Assembly: GCF_001938565.1 (NCBI RefSeq)
Contig: NZ_MSYM01000018.1
Location: 124,001-188,000, forward strand
Length of the DNA: 64,000 nt
Reading direction: 5' to 3'
DNA from: Rhodoferax antarcticus ANT.BR
Lineage (GTDB): Bacteria > Pseudomonadota > Gammaproteobacteria > Burkholderiales > Burkholderiaceae_C
Shown: piece by piece, positions 25,602 through 34,059 of the stretch
Layout of the letters: each line of letters begins with the position of its first letter
Position numbering within the stretch: position 1 is the first letter of the stretch
The notes under the pieces: model-generated
The model's input: the letters and a program-made list of their open reading frames with translations, nothing else
The model's database searches: none
What the model was told of the DNA's origin: nothing
Made by a program: the position numbers and the translations under genes

Positions 25602-26840
25602 ATGCCAAAAAAAGCTAAAGAGTTATCAGCACTTGAAATCAACCGACTGACAGCACCCGGCATGGTGGCTGTAGGCGGCGTTGCCGGGCTGTACATGCAC
25701 ATCAATGCCAACGGCGCTAAGTCTTGGATTTTGCGCGCTGCTGTTGGCACCAAGCGCCGGGATATGGGACTAGGTGGCTTTCCTGATGTAACGCTCGCTG
25801 GCGCAAAAGAACGCGCGCGCGCTGCACGTCAAGCCATTGATCAAGGTGTTGACCCTATTGCAGAGCGCCAGCAGGCCAAGAGCGCCCTATCTGCCAAGCA
25901 AGCCACCGCAAAGACATTCGCGCAATGCGCTGTGGAATACATCGAGCGCCATCGTGACACCTGGGCCAATGCAAAACACGCTGCACAGTGGTCAAGCACA
26001 CTCGAGACATACGCTAACCCGGTTATGGGAAAGCTGCTGGTGAGTGATGTTGCGCAGGCGCACGTTTTGAGTGTGCTTGAGCCGGTATGGAAAACCAAGA
26101 CAGAGACAGCAACACGTTTGAGAGGCCGCATCGAAAAGGTGTTGGACTATGCCACTGTTCGCAAATACCGCAGCGGCGAGAATCCGGCACGCTGGAAAGG
26201 TCACCTAGAGCAACTGCTACCAGCACCAAACAAGATCGCAAAAGTCGTGCATCACCGCGCGTTACCAGTTGACGCTATTGGCGCATTCATGGCGCAACTG
26301 CGCAAACAACCCGGCACCGCTGCAAAAGCACTTGAGTTCGCGATTTTGTGTGCATCACGTTCTGGTGAAGTGCGACTCGCTACATGGGGCGAGTTTGATC
26401 TTGGCGCAAAGATTTGGACGATACCCGCAGAGCGCATGAAAGCAAAAGTTCAGCATCGCGTACCGCTGAGCGAATCGGCAATGCGAATCCTGAACGAGCA
26501 TTCAAAACAAGCAACACCTGATGCCCTGCTGTTCCATGCGGCGTCTGGCAAACCGCTATCAGATATGACATTGACCGCGCTAACCCGCCGCATGGGGGTA
26601 AATGCAGTACCGCATGGCTTCCGCAGCACGTTTCGCGACTGGTGCGCGGAGTGCACCAACTACCCGCGCGACTTGGCAGAACAAGCCCTCGCCCATAAGC
26701 TGGAAAACAAGGTCGAGGCCGCATACCTGCGCAGCGACGTTCTGGAAAAGCGCCGCACACTGATGCAAGCTTGGGCTGACTATTGCGACCGCGCAACCGC
26801 TGATGCCAAGGTAGTCCAGTTTCGGGGGGTTGCAGCATGA
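25602..26840 (+). CDS. int: tyrosine-type site-specific integrase (P4 family)
   Basis: The 412-residue protein has the DUF4102-type N-terminal arm-binding domain (about 5-85, GLYMHINANGAKSWILR), a core-binding domain (about 95-200), and a catalytic domain with Arg in ASRSGEVRLATW (about 250), HGFRSTFRDW (about 335) and the Tyr near AYLRSDVLEKRR (about 375). This family integrates elements into tRNA 3' ends, as seen here. AGGA lies seven bases before ATG. It overlaps the next gene by ATGA. Confidence 0.93.
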   Translation: MPKKAKELSALEINRLTAPGMVAVGGVAGLYMHINANGAKSWILRAAVGTKRRDMGLGGFPDVTLAGAKERARAARQAIDQGVDPIAERQQAKSALSAKQATAKTFAQCAVEYIERHRDTWANAKHAAQWSSTLETYANPVMGKLLVSDVAQAHVLSVLEPVWKTKTETATRLRGRIEKVLDYATVRKYRSGENPARWKGHLEQLLPAPNKIAKVVHHRALPVDAIGAFMAQLRKQPGTAAKALEFAILCASRSGEVRLATWGEFDLGAKIWTIPAERMKAKVQHRVPLSESAMRILNEHSKQATPDALLFHAASGKPLSDMTLTALTRRMGVNAVPHGFRSTFRDWCAECTNYPRDLAEQALAHKLENKVEAAYLRSDVLEKRRTLMQAWADYCDRATADAKVVQFRGVAA

Positions 26841-27277
26841 TTTCCATCGGTGCTGCACAGCTAGCAGAGCGCGACCTATGGGATCAAAAGCTAATGCAGG
26901 GCGACTGCGACCTGGAGGCCGCCCTAATGATGGTTTTGCACATTGGAGCGCCAGCATCACCCTACCTAATCGCACGGCTTGAGCAAGCGTTTATGAGCTA
27001 CCGCGACGGCTTGTTTGATGATCTGGCTACTCCCTTTGGGTGTGCAATTAATCAGCGCGAAAAGCAGCGCGAAAAGCATGAAACGCACCGCTCAAACGTG
27101 AAATTTCATGTTCAATCATTCAGTGAGCAGGGCTACCCGCTCCTGAATCCAAATAACTACCCTGAAACTGAATCAGCTTTCACAAAAACCGCTGATCTAT
27201 TGAAAACCGTTACCGCTACAACAGCATTCGATATTCATTACGACCGAGACACCAGAAAGCGGAAAGCACGTAAATAA
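26837..27277 (+). CDS. unknown island protein
   Basis: A 146-residue hydrophilic protein, translationally coupled to int by ATGA overlap. Residues 1-60 are helical; the C-terminus is Lys/Arg-rich (DRDTRKRKARK). No family is recognised. Its place right behind int suggests a role in excision or regulation, but that is only positional. Confidence 0.6.
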   Translation: MISIGAAQLAERDLWDQKLMQGDCDLEAALMMVLHIGAPASPYLIARLEQAFMSYRDGLFDDLATPFGCAINQREKQREKHETHRSNVKFHVQSFSEQGYPLLNPNNYPETESAFTKTADLLKTVTATTAFDIHYDRDTRKRKARK

Positions 27278-27395
27278 ATGTTGTTGTTGGGTGCAATTTA
27301 GTTTTTTGCGCTCAATTTTCAAGAGGTTGATGCCCTTTCAGAATCGCCGTCATACCGCAGTCAAAAGACAACGCGGGGTTATTTGAAAGTGACTT

Positions 27396-27587
27396 ATGTC
27401 GCAAATCTTGAATCAGTCGTATCGGCCAAAGCAGGCCGCCGAATTACTTGGCATCGCGCCTGCAACCCTGTGGCGCTGGATTAAAGAGCGCCCCGACTTC
27501 CCTAAACCAAAACGTCTTAGCGCACGCTGTACCGTCATTGATGGCGCTGAGCTTGTCGCATGGCGCGATGCACAGGGCAAACCCTAA
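27396..27587 (+). CDS. AlpA-like / excisionase-type HTH protein
   Basis: A 63-residue MerR-like winged HTH (RPKQAAELLGIAPATLWRWIKERPDFPKP), the hallmark of AlpA/excisionase regulators. In P4-like satellites and PICIs, AlpA activates integrase expression and excision. The preceding 118-base gap has no gene and probably holds its promoter. The next gene starts one base after its stop. Confidence 0.85.
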   Translation: MSQILNQSYRPKQAAELLGIAPATLWRWIKERPDFPKPKRLSARCTVIDGAELVAWRDAQGKP

Positions 27588-27588
27588 T

Positions 27589-28023
27589 ATGACACCGACT
27601 GAAAACGTCTTATCCCGACTCGAAAAGGTTCGCCAGCGTCAGCCCGGCCAATGGAGCGCACGCTGCCCGGCGCACGCTGACAAAGGCCCGTCCTTGTCGG
27701 TTCGCGAGTCACCGGACGGCGGCGTGCTGATTCACTGCTTTGCTGGGTGCACTGCTGGCGAAATTGTTGACGCTATGGGCATGGAGTTAAGCGAGCTATT
27801 TCCGCCGCGAGACAGGCCACCAGGCGCACCCAAACGCACCCCGCGCCTTCTATCGGCTGGGCAGGCACTTACCCTACTCGCGGATGAAGCTCTGCTTGTA
27901 GCGGTCGCTGCTGGAAATGTTGGATACGGTGTCAAGCTTACCGAGGTCGACACCACCAGGGTTCTGAAAGCCGCTGGAATCATCAATTTTTTACGCGACC
28001 AATCGAAAGGTCAATATGCTTAA
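27589..28023 (+). CDS. zinc-finger primase-like protein
   Basis: A 144-residue protein. Residues about 20-65 carry the Cys/His pattern of a CHC2-type primase zinc finger (WSARCPAHADKGPSLSV ... VLIHCFAGCTAGEIVDAMG). The rest is helical. With no Toprim active site it probably supplies DNA binding for the DUF3987 protein, whose gene it overlaps by 8 bases. Together they look like a split replication initiator. Confidence 0.78.
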   Translation: MTPTENVLSRLEKVRQRQPGQWSARCPAHADKGPSLSVRESPDGGVLIHCFAGCTAGEIVDAMGMELSELFPPRDRPPGAPKRTPRLLSAGQALTLLADEALLVAVAAGNVGYGVKLTEVDTTRVLKAAGIINFLRDQSKGQYA

Positions 28024-29656
28024 TCCCGAAACTATGGCAGAGGTCGAGCGCATGGCCGCAAAGTATCAGCCGCAGATGCGAAACGTTAGCGCATTCGACT
28101 ATGAGGCGTTGGACGATGAAGTCATTGACACGCCAGACCACCACCGCAACGCACCAAAGCCAGACCAGGCCTGTCTGCATGGGTTGATCGGCGACGTGGC
28201 TCGTGCAGGGAGTCGCGATACCGAGGCTAACCCGTTTGCAATCGCTGCGAACTTCATTGTCTATATGAGCGCAGCTATCGGTCGCGGCGCATATACATAC
28301 ATCGGAAACACCCGGCACCATTGCCGAATCAATGCGCTGCATGTCGGCAGGACTGGCCGAGGCCGCAAGGGTGATGCCGCAAGCCTGATTCACCGCCTGG
28401 ACATAGCTTTGCGTGCGCTTGACGAATACATTGCACCGCAAGTGCATTCTGGTGGCTTGTCTACCCGAGAAGGACTGGCGCTGATGATTCACGATGGATG
28501 GTCGAAAGGAAAAAACGAGGTCGAGCCGATTCACGATAAGCGGCTTTGGGTGATCGAGTCCGAGTTCGTTAACGTGCTGATGCAGTCAAAGCGCGATGGC
28601 AACACCTTATCCAGCGCACTGCGCGACTGTTGGGATGGTGTAAGCATTAGGCCAGCCACCAAAGGTCAGCCGCGGATATGGGCCAGTCACCCACACGTCA
28701 ATCTGAGCGCCGCGATTACCGGCAACGAGCTGCATGCTGTGATGGCCGCACGCGAATTGACAAACGGTTTCGCAAATAGGTTCCTGATTTTCTGGGCAGA
28801 GCGCACACGAATGCTGCCATTCCCAAGGGCCACACCGCAACATGATGTCGAGGCGCTAGCGCAGCGGGTTCTGGAGGTGATTCGCTTTGCTGGTGGAGAT
28901 CGTCCAGTAGAGCGAGATGCACTTCAAATCACCATGAGCACAGACGCGCAGGCAATGTTCGCCAGTCTGTACCTGGACGAGCTTAACGACCAATCATCCG
29001 GCGAAATTGTCACCGCCTTGCTTGAGCGCCGGGCACCTGTTCTGCGACGGCTGGCGATGTTGTTCGCACTGTGCGACCTCAAAACCGAAGTTGACGTTCA
29101 GCACATTGAAGCGGCGCTGGCCTGGACGCGGTACTGGGCGGAGTCGGTGAAGTTCATTTTCAGCGACGGCGCTGCTGAGGCTGCGAGCGCGGTAACGGAC
29201 GATGCAGCCCGGCAAATTCTGGATTTTCTGGCGAAGGATGGAAAAGCGACACGCTGGGAAATAAGCAAAATCTGCTTCAACGGCCACAAATCCAAAAGTC
29301 TGATCGATAAGGCACTTGATGAATTGCTGACAAGTTCACCGGCTCAGATCGAGGTTCAGACGATACCCAGACCCAAAGGTTCACCAGGTACAGCAACAAA
29401 AATTTACTTACTGGCTGCGAAGTGTGCGAAGTCTGCGAAGAGTGAGCATTCACGCGGGTTACAGCCTGATTTTGATGTTTGCGAAGTCTGCGAAGTCTGC
29501 GAAGTGTCGCAAGAATCAGATTCAACACTTCGCACACTTCGCACACTTCGCGAAGTGTCAAATCAGCCGCAAACCCGCGCCAGTGTTGACACTTCGCACA
29601 CTTCGCACACTTCGCAAGGGGTATCTGAAAAAACTATTGAGCGGGAGGTTTTATGA
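28016..29656 (+). CDS. DUF3987 family replication protein (helicase/primase-associated)
   Basis: The 546-residue protein matches DUF3987 over about 30-400: a P-loop-like stretch HVGRTGRGRKGDAASL (about 112-127), WVIESEFVNVLMQSKRDGNTL and NGFANRFLIFW. Residues about 400-455 look like a winged helix. The tail from about 465 contains tripeptide runs (CEVCEVCEV, LRTLRTLRE, TSHTSHTSQ) because the DNA there holds iteron-like repeats. It is likely the island's replication initiator. It overlaps the next gene by ATGA. Confidence 0.8.
   Translation: MLNPETMAEVERMAAKYQPQMRNVSAFDYEALDDEVIDTPDHHRNAPKPDQACLHGLIGDVARAGSRDTEANPFAIAANFIVYMSAAIGRGAYTYIGNTRHHCRINALHVGRTGRGRKGDAASLIHRLDIALRALDEYIAPQVHSGGLSTREGLALMIHDGWSKGKNEVEPIHDKRLWVIESEFVNVLMQSKRDGNTLSSALRDCWDGVSIRPATKGQPRIWASHPHVNLSAAITGNELHAVMAARELTNGFANRFLIFWAERTRMLPFPRATPQHDVEALAQRVLEVIRFAGGDRPVERDALQITMSTDAQAMFASLYLDELNDQSSGEIVTALLERRAPVLRRLAMLFALCDLKTEVDVQHIEAALAWTRYWAESVKFIFSDGAAEAASAVTDDAARQILDFLAKDGKATRWEISKICFNGHKSKSLIDKALDELLTSSPAQIEVQTIPRPKGSPGTATKIYLLAAKCAKSAKSEHSRGLQPDFDVCEVCEVCEVSQESDSTLRTLRTLREVSNQPQTRASVDTSHTSHTSQGVSEKTIEREVL
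29416..29616. repeat. iteron-like array, 12 nine-base units in four triplets
   Basis: Units of TGCGAAG(T/A)S recur every 9 bases: three at 29416-29440, three at 29480-29504, then three inverted (CTTCGCACA) at 29528-29552 and three inverted at 29592-29616. They lie in the 3' end of the DUF3987 gene. Replication origins of P4-like satellites carry iterons next to the initiator gene, so this may be the island origin. Confidence 0.75.
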
Positions 29657-29988
29657 CACCGGCTGAAATGTTGGCAGACCTTTTTCACGATGACATTGAT
29701 GTGCGCCTAGCTGATGATGGGCTGAATGTTGTCGTGTCGGCACCAACCGGCAAGCTGACCGACCACCATCGCAGACTGGTTAGGGGCAGCAAGCCCGAGT
29801 TAATCGGGTTTCTGCTGGATGTGGAGCGCACCACCGCCTTGCTGATCGCCGCCGCCATGCGCTGCTGTGATCGCCACGGCGATGGTGCGCAAGCCAGGGA
29901 CGATATGAGGCAGCAGTGCAAAGATACGCCGCCGCATCTTCGCCAGGACTTGCTAGACCACTTCAACGGTAAACCCGCCAACCACTGA
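29653..29988 (+). CDS. small island protein with TubC-like docking domain
   Basis: A 111-residue protein. Residues about 1-55 (MLADLFHDDIDVRLADDGLNVVVSAPTGKLTDHHRRLV) resemble the TubC N-terminal docking fold, best known from NRPS/PKS subunits but also seen in many mobile-element proteins. The rest is helical with Cys and His residues. It overlaps the replication gene by ATGA. A terminator follows, so it closes the early operon. Confidence 0.65.
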   Translation: MTPAEMLADLFHDDIDVRLADDGLNVVVSAPTGKLTDHHRRLVRGSKPELIGFLLDVERTTALLIAAAMRCCDRHGDGAQARDDMRQQCKDTPPHLRQDLLDHFNGKPANH

Positions 29989-30003
29989 CCCCAAAACAGC
30001 CCG

Positions 30004-30024
30004 CCCACCCCGGTGGGTTTTTTT
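30004..30024 (+). terminator. rho-independent terminator of the island's early operon
   Basis: CCCACC, a 2-base loop and GGTGGG are followed by seven T. It separates the replication genes from the capsid promoter. Confidence 0.88.
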
Positions 30025-30027
30025 CGC

Positions 30028-30073
30028 TTGACAAGCAATTTCATAATGTGATAATCAAACTTCACAATGTGAA
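30028..30073 (+). promoter_or_regulatory. promoter and twin operators before the capsid gene
   Basis: TTGACA at 30028, a 16-base spacer and GATAAT at 30050 make a near-consensus sigma-70 promoter. TTCATAATGTGA (30040-30051) overlaps it and the palindrome TTCACAATGTGAA (30061-30073) follows. A repressor or activator bound there would switch the packaging operon. Confidence 0.75.
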
Positions 30074-30090
30074 ATTCGCCCGGCGACCGC

Positions 30091-31341
30091 ATGGGCAATC
30101 AACCAAAGAAAGCCCACACCTTGAAAACTCACGAAATTCGCGAAGCCCGCGCCGCCAAAGTCTCCGAAGCCCGCGCCCTGCTGGCCAGCTCGCCCACTCT
30201 CACGCCCGAAGGCCAGGCGAAGTTCGACGCGCTGAAAACTGAAATCACCGCTCTGGAAAACCAAGAAGCCCGCGCCCAATTTGTTGACGACGCCGAGCGC
30301 CGCAGCCTGGGCCAAACGGTTGACAAGAGCCGCGATTCAATGGAGCGCCAAGTTAATGTGCTGGACGCTATCCGCTGCCAGGTGGAGCAACGCGCCGCTG
30401 TGGGTGCCCTTGCCGAATTCCAAGCCGAAGCTAAGCGCCAAGGCCTTGAAGCCCGCCAAGGCGGTGTTCTGGTGCCCTCAAGCGTATTTGAAAAGCGTGC
30501 CACCCAAAACACCACCACCAACGCCGCTGTAGCGCCAGACGAATACCGCCCCGAGCAGTTCATCGGCCTGTTGCGCAATTCGATGATCGTTCGTTCGCTG
30601 GGTGCCCGCGTGCTGAGTGGCTTGCGCGGCGATACTGTCGTGCCCAAGCAAACGGGAAGCGCATCGGCTTTCTGGATCGCTGAAGGTGCCGCCCTGACCG
30701 AATCGAGCGCCACCTATGGCAACGTGACGTTGTCACCTAAGCACGTTGGAGCGCTGTCTAGCATGAGCCGCCAACTGATCCAGCAAGCCAACCCCGCTAT
30801 TGAGCAACTGACCCGCGATGACTTCGCGCAAGTTATCGGGCTTGCTGTTGACCGGGCTTTGATTCACGGCGCATCGGCCGCATTCCAGCCGGTGGGCATT
30901 CTCGCCACCGCTGGTGTTCAAACCGCCGTTCTGGGCACACCGACATGGGCCGCGCTGGTGGCCATGCTTGAAAAACTCGCCATCGCCAACGTGACGCCAA
31001 ACGCTGTGCTGACCCATGCCAAGGGTGCGACCAAGCTGCAAACTGTGCTCAAAAACGCCGCCAATGGTGCTGAGTATTTGATGGCCGGTGGGCGTGTTGC
31101 CGACCTGCCCGCCTATGTGACAAATCAATTGGACGCAGTGTCCGGCGTTTTGGGCCGCGTGATCGCTGGCGACTTTAGCCAAATCCTGATCGGTGAATGG
31201 GGCGTGACCGAGATTTTGGCCAACCCCTACGCCACCGGCTTCTATGAGCGTGGCGACGTGCAAATCCGCATCCTTCACACGATGGATGCTGTGGTGAGGC
31301 AACCCGCCGCGTTTGTAATCTCTTCCGATATGGCGATCTGA
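30091..31341 (+). CDS. HK97-type phage major capsid protein
   Basis: The 416-residue protein has an N-terminal helical, Glu/Ala/Lys-rich delta domain (about 10-115) that acts as scaffold and is then cut off, and an HK97 fold (about 130-416; VPSSVFEKR, MSRQLIQQANPAIEQL, HGASAAFQPVGI). It should build the island's own head. The delta domain matches the presence of the prohead protease next door. The ribosome site before ATG 30091 is weak; a TTG at 30121 is an alternative. It is the first gene of the packaging operon. Confidence 0.9.
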   Translation: MGNQPKKAHTLKTHEIREARAAKVSEARALLASSPTLTPEGQAKFDALKTEITALENQEARAQFVDDAERRSLGQTVDKSRDSMERQVNVLDAIRCQVEQRAAVGALAEFQAEAKRQGLEARQGGVLVPSSVFEKRATQNTTTNAAVAPDEYRPEQFIGLLRNSMIVRSLGARVLSGLRGDTVVPKQTGSASAFWIAEGAALTESSATYGNVTLSPKHVGALSSMSRQLIQQANPAIEQLTRDDFAQVIGLAVDRALIHGASAAFQPVGILATAGVQTAVLGTPTWAALVAMLEKLAIANVTPNAVLTHAKGATKLQTVLKNAANGAEYLMAGGRVADLPAYVTNQLDAVSGVLGRVIAGDFSQILIGEWGVTEILANPYATGFYERGDVQIRILHTMDAVVRQPAAFVISSDMAI

Positions 31342-31344
31342 CCC

Positions 31345-31872
31345 ATGAGCGCCCCGGACATTGAGCGCCGGGGTGCAGTCGCTGGTGTGACAGCCAGTGG
31401 CCGCACCTTGAGCGGGTACGCCGCGACATTCGGCACGCCCGCCGCCATTGGCGGGTTTACCGAGCGCATCGCGCCTGGTGCGTTTCGCGCATCGCTGGCC
31501 AGTGGCCGGGACGTGCTAGCCCTGCTGGATCACCGTGCTGATGCGCTGTTGGGCCGCACACGTTCGGGCTCGCTGAAGTTGTCCGAGGACGCCAAGGGCC
31601 TGCACTTTGAATTGCAGTTGCCCGACACCGCCGCCGCCCGTGACGTGACCGCGCTGGCTGAGCGTGGCGACTTGGGGGGCATGAGCTTTGGTTTCGTGGC
31701 CACCGACGAATCATGGGACGGCAACACCCGCGAGCTACGCGCCGTGGAGCTTCACGAGGTGAGCATTGTGCAATCGTGGCCCGCCTATCAGCAGACTGAA
31801 ATCAATCTGCGCTCCAAGCCGTTCGAGAACGAGCCGCGCAACAACAATTATTTGTGGCTTAGCACGCTATGA
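31345..31872 (+). CDS. HK97-type prohead protease
   Basis: The 175-residue serine protease of the U35 family has the His in LALLDHRAD (about 67), the Ser in GGMSFGF (about 115), and the acidic residue in the ELHEVSIV strand. It trims the capsid delta domain during head maturation. It starts 3 bases after the capsid stop and overlaps the portal gene by ATGA. Confidence 0.9.
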   Translation: MSAPDIERRGAVAGVTASGRTLSGYAATFGTPAAIGGFTERIAPGAFRASLASGRDVLALLDHRADALLGRTRSGSLKLSEDAKGLHFELQLPDTAAARDVTALAERGDLGGMSFGFVATDESWDGNTRELRAVELHEVSIVQSWPAYQQTEINLRSKPFENEPRNNNYLWLSTL

Positions 31873-33065
31873 CCATCGCCAACCGCGTCAAATCATTCCT
31901 GGGCCTTGAAACCCGCGCAACCCTGGGCATCAACGGCTGGCCTATGCCCTTGCAAGCTGGGCAGGTAACGCCCGAATCTGCGCAAAGCGTGGCTGCTGTT
32001 TACGCGGCTGTTGCCTTGATCGCCGAAGCCATCGGCTCGCTACCGCTAAAGCTGTACCGCAAGGCAGACAACGGTGACCGCACAGTGGCAGTGCATCCGC
32101 TGGCCACCGTGCTGCACCGCACCCCCAACGGCAGCCAGAGCGCGACCGAGTTCTGGGAATACCTGGTTACGTGCATGTTGCTGCACGGCAACGCCTACGC
32201 CCGCATCACCAGGGACGCCGCTGGCCAGGTGCGCGCCCTTGACCCGCTGGCACCTGAGCGCATCACCATCATGCGAGCCGGTGACCGCATCGGCGGGTTC
32301 GAGTACAGCGCCCGAGACGGCAAACGAGAGCGCCTGCTACCTGATGACGTGTTTCACCTGAGACACCGTGCTGGCAGTGATCCGCTGATCGGCGTGTCGC
32401 CCATTCAAACGGCATTGGCTGTGATCCAGCTCGCGCAAGCTGAAGCCCACCACGGCCAAAGCGTGTGGGAAAACGGCACCCGCGCATCCGGCATTTTGTC
32501 AATGCCAGGCCTGTTGAAGCCAGAGCAACGCGCCGCCCTTGCAAACAGTTGGGCATCGCAGTACGCCGGTGGTGGCAACGCGGGGAAGGTGCCGGTCTTG
32601 GAATCTGGCGTGACGTACACGCCCGTGAGCATGTCCCTTGCTGACAGCGAGTTTGTCGCATCGCGGGCCTTTTCAGTGCAGGAAGTGGCCAGGCTGTTTA
32701 AGATCCCGCCCATCATGCTGGGCGATCTGAGCAACGCCAATTACAGCGTAAGCGAGTCAATGAATCGTTGGTTTGTGACGCACACATTGCAGCGCCACCT
32801 AAGCGCCATTGAAGGTGCGATTAGCAGGCAGTTACTCACGCCCGCCGCTGCACAGACGCTGTACCCCGAGTTCAACCTTGAAGGCTTGCTCCGAGGTGAC
32901 AGCGCACACCGAGCAGCCTTCTACAGCTCCGGCATCGCGGACGGCTGGCTGTTGCGCTCCGAGGCCAGGGCACTGGAGAACCTTTCCCAGATCCCCGGCA
33001 TCGACGCCGCACCGACTGGCCAGGCCACACCCAAGGCAGCCGACTACCCGAGCAAGCAAGTATGA
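31869..33065 (+). CDS. HK97-type phage portal protein
   Basis: The 398-residue portal forms the dodecameric ring at one head vertex through which DNA enters. It has the family phrases SVAAVYAAVALIAEAIGSLPL (about 38-58), HGNAYARI (about 105) and RLFKIPPIMLGDLSNANYSVSE (about 275-297). It overlaps both neighbours by ATGA, so the operon is tightly coupled. Confidence 0.92.
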   Translation: MTIANRVKSFLGLETRATLGINGWPMPLQAGQVTPESAQSVAAVYAAVALIAEAIGSLPLKLYRKADNGDRTVAVHPLATVLHRTPNGSQSATEFWEYLVTCMLLHGNAYARITRDAAGQVRALDPLAPERITIMRAGDRIGGFEYSARDGKRERLLPDDVFHLRHRAGSDPLIGVSPIQTALAVIQLAQAEAHHGQSVWENGTRASGILSMPGLLKPEQRAALANSWASQYAGGGNAGKVPVLESGVTYTPVSMSLADSEFVASRAFSVQEVARLFKIPPIMLGDLSNANYSVSESMNRWFVTHTLQRHLSAIEGAISRQLLTPAAAQTLYPEFNLEGLLRGDSAHRAAFYSSGIADGWLLRSEARALENLSQIPGIDAAPTGQATPKAADYPSKQV

Positions 33066-33472
33066 AGCTGACCATGGTGGGGGTAAGGCGCAACGATGGC
33101 GGATACTTCATAAAGCCCGCCCGCTCCAAGGGTAACGCGTCAGGACGTGATGCAGACCCGCGCCGCACACTGAAACTAAACGGCAGCGCATGGCAAAAGC
33201 TGCGGGCCCACGTTCTCGATGGTGAGCCACTTTGTCGGCAGTGCACCAGCGAAGGACACACGACTGTTGCGACGGACGTTGATCACGCGGACGGCAACCC
33301 CGGCAACAACAGCATGACCAACCTGCAACCGCTGTGCCATCAATGCCACTCACGCAAGACGGCCAAAGACCACCGCAAGCGCGTGGCCTGTGGGTGCGAC
33401 GTAAGCGGAACCCCTGCCGACCCATCGCACCCGTGGAATCGGGCTGCTGTGGGCGATTCTGGCACCGCCTGA
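33062..33472 (+). CDS. HNH endonuclease (packaging-associated)
   Basis: The 136-residue protein has an HNH fold: CRQC (about 58-61), DVDHADGNPGNN (about 71-82), NLQPLCHQCHSRKT (about 86-99). HNH proteins beside terminases, like HK97 gp74, work with TerL in cos-site cleavage, so this suggests cos-type packaging. It overlaps the portal gene. The gap to terS (85 bases) has no gene. Confidence 0.9.
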   Translation: MKLTMVGVRRNDGGYFIKPARSKGNASGRDADPRRTLKLNGSAWQKLRAHVLDGEPLCRQCTSEGHTTVATDVDHADGNPGNNSMTNLQPLCHQCHSRKTAKDHRKRVACGCDVSGTPADPSHPWNRAAVGDSGTA

Positions 33473-33557
33473 GCCGCTCCTGACAGAAATCACCAGCAAC
33501 CGCAACCCCTAGACCGACTGTATCCCCTTGTTTTTATCCTAAGTCCAAAGAGATCGT

Positions 33558-34040
33558 ATGAAAGTGACCCCAAAGCGCAACCGTTCAAACAGTGCCGCCG
33601 CTGCTGTGGCCGCCGCTCAGTCGGCATCACTGGGGCCGTTGCAGCCGCCCGCCCATATTTCTTTGCGTCCTGGTGACCGCCCGTTCTGGGATGGCATCAT
33701 GCGGGCCCGTGCCCGCAACACCTGGACCGACGCCGACCTGGCCACCGCTGCCGGGCTGGCCCGCAGTCAGGCAGACATCGAACGTTTGCAGGCCGAGGTG
33801 GATACCGAGGGCTTCACCATCCTTAGCGGCAAAGGTGCGCCCATAGTGAACCCCAAACACAAAGTTCTGGAGACCTTGACGCGCCGCGCCGTGTCCTTGT
33901 GCCGTGTGTTGCACGTCCATGCTGAGGCGACAGTGGGCCGCAGCCGTGATGTCGGCAACGCCCTGGCCAATGAGCGCCAGGCCTGCTTGCCGCTCGACGA
34001 TGAAGATGACCTGATTCCGCGCCTGCGAATCGTGTCCTGA
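33558..34040 (+). CDS. phage terminase small subunit (P27 family)
   Basis: A 160-residue helical protein with an N-terminal Ala-rich stretch and the P27-type region (about 40-140; RPFWDGIMRARARNTWTDADLATAAGLARSQADIERL shape). Small terminases recognise the packaging site. A satellite-specific TerS directs packaging to the island's own DNA. TerL follows within 20 bases. Confidence 0.85.
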   Translation: MKVTPKRNRSNSAAAAVAAAQSASLGPLQPPAHISLRPGDRPFWDGIMRARARNTWTDADLATAAGLARSQADIERLQAEVDTEGFTILSGKGAPIVNPKHKVLETLTRRAVSLCRVLHVHAEATVGRSRDVGNALANERQACLPLDDEDDLIPRLRIVS

Positions 34041-34059
34041 ACCCTTGAAAGCCGACACC

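Noticed and set aside
29416..29616. Possible CRISPR array
   Set aside because: Units are 9 bases with 9-base period, no spacers of 30-40 bases and both orientations; these are iteron-like.
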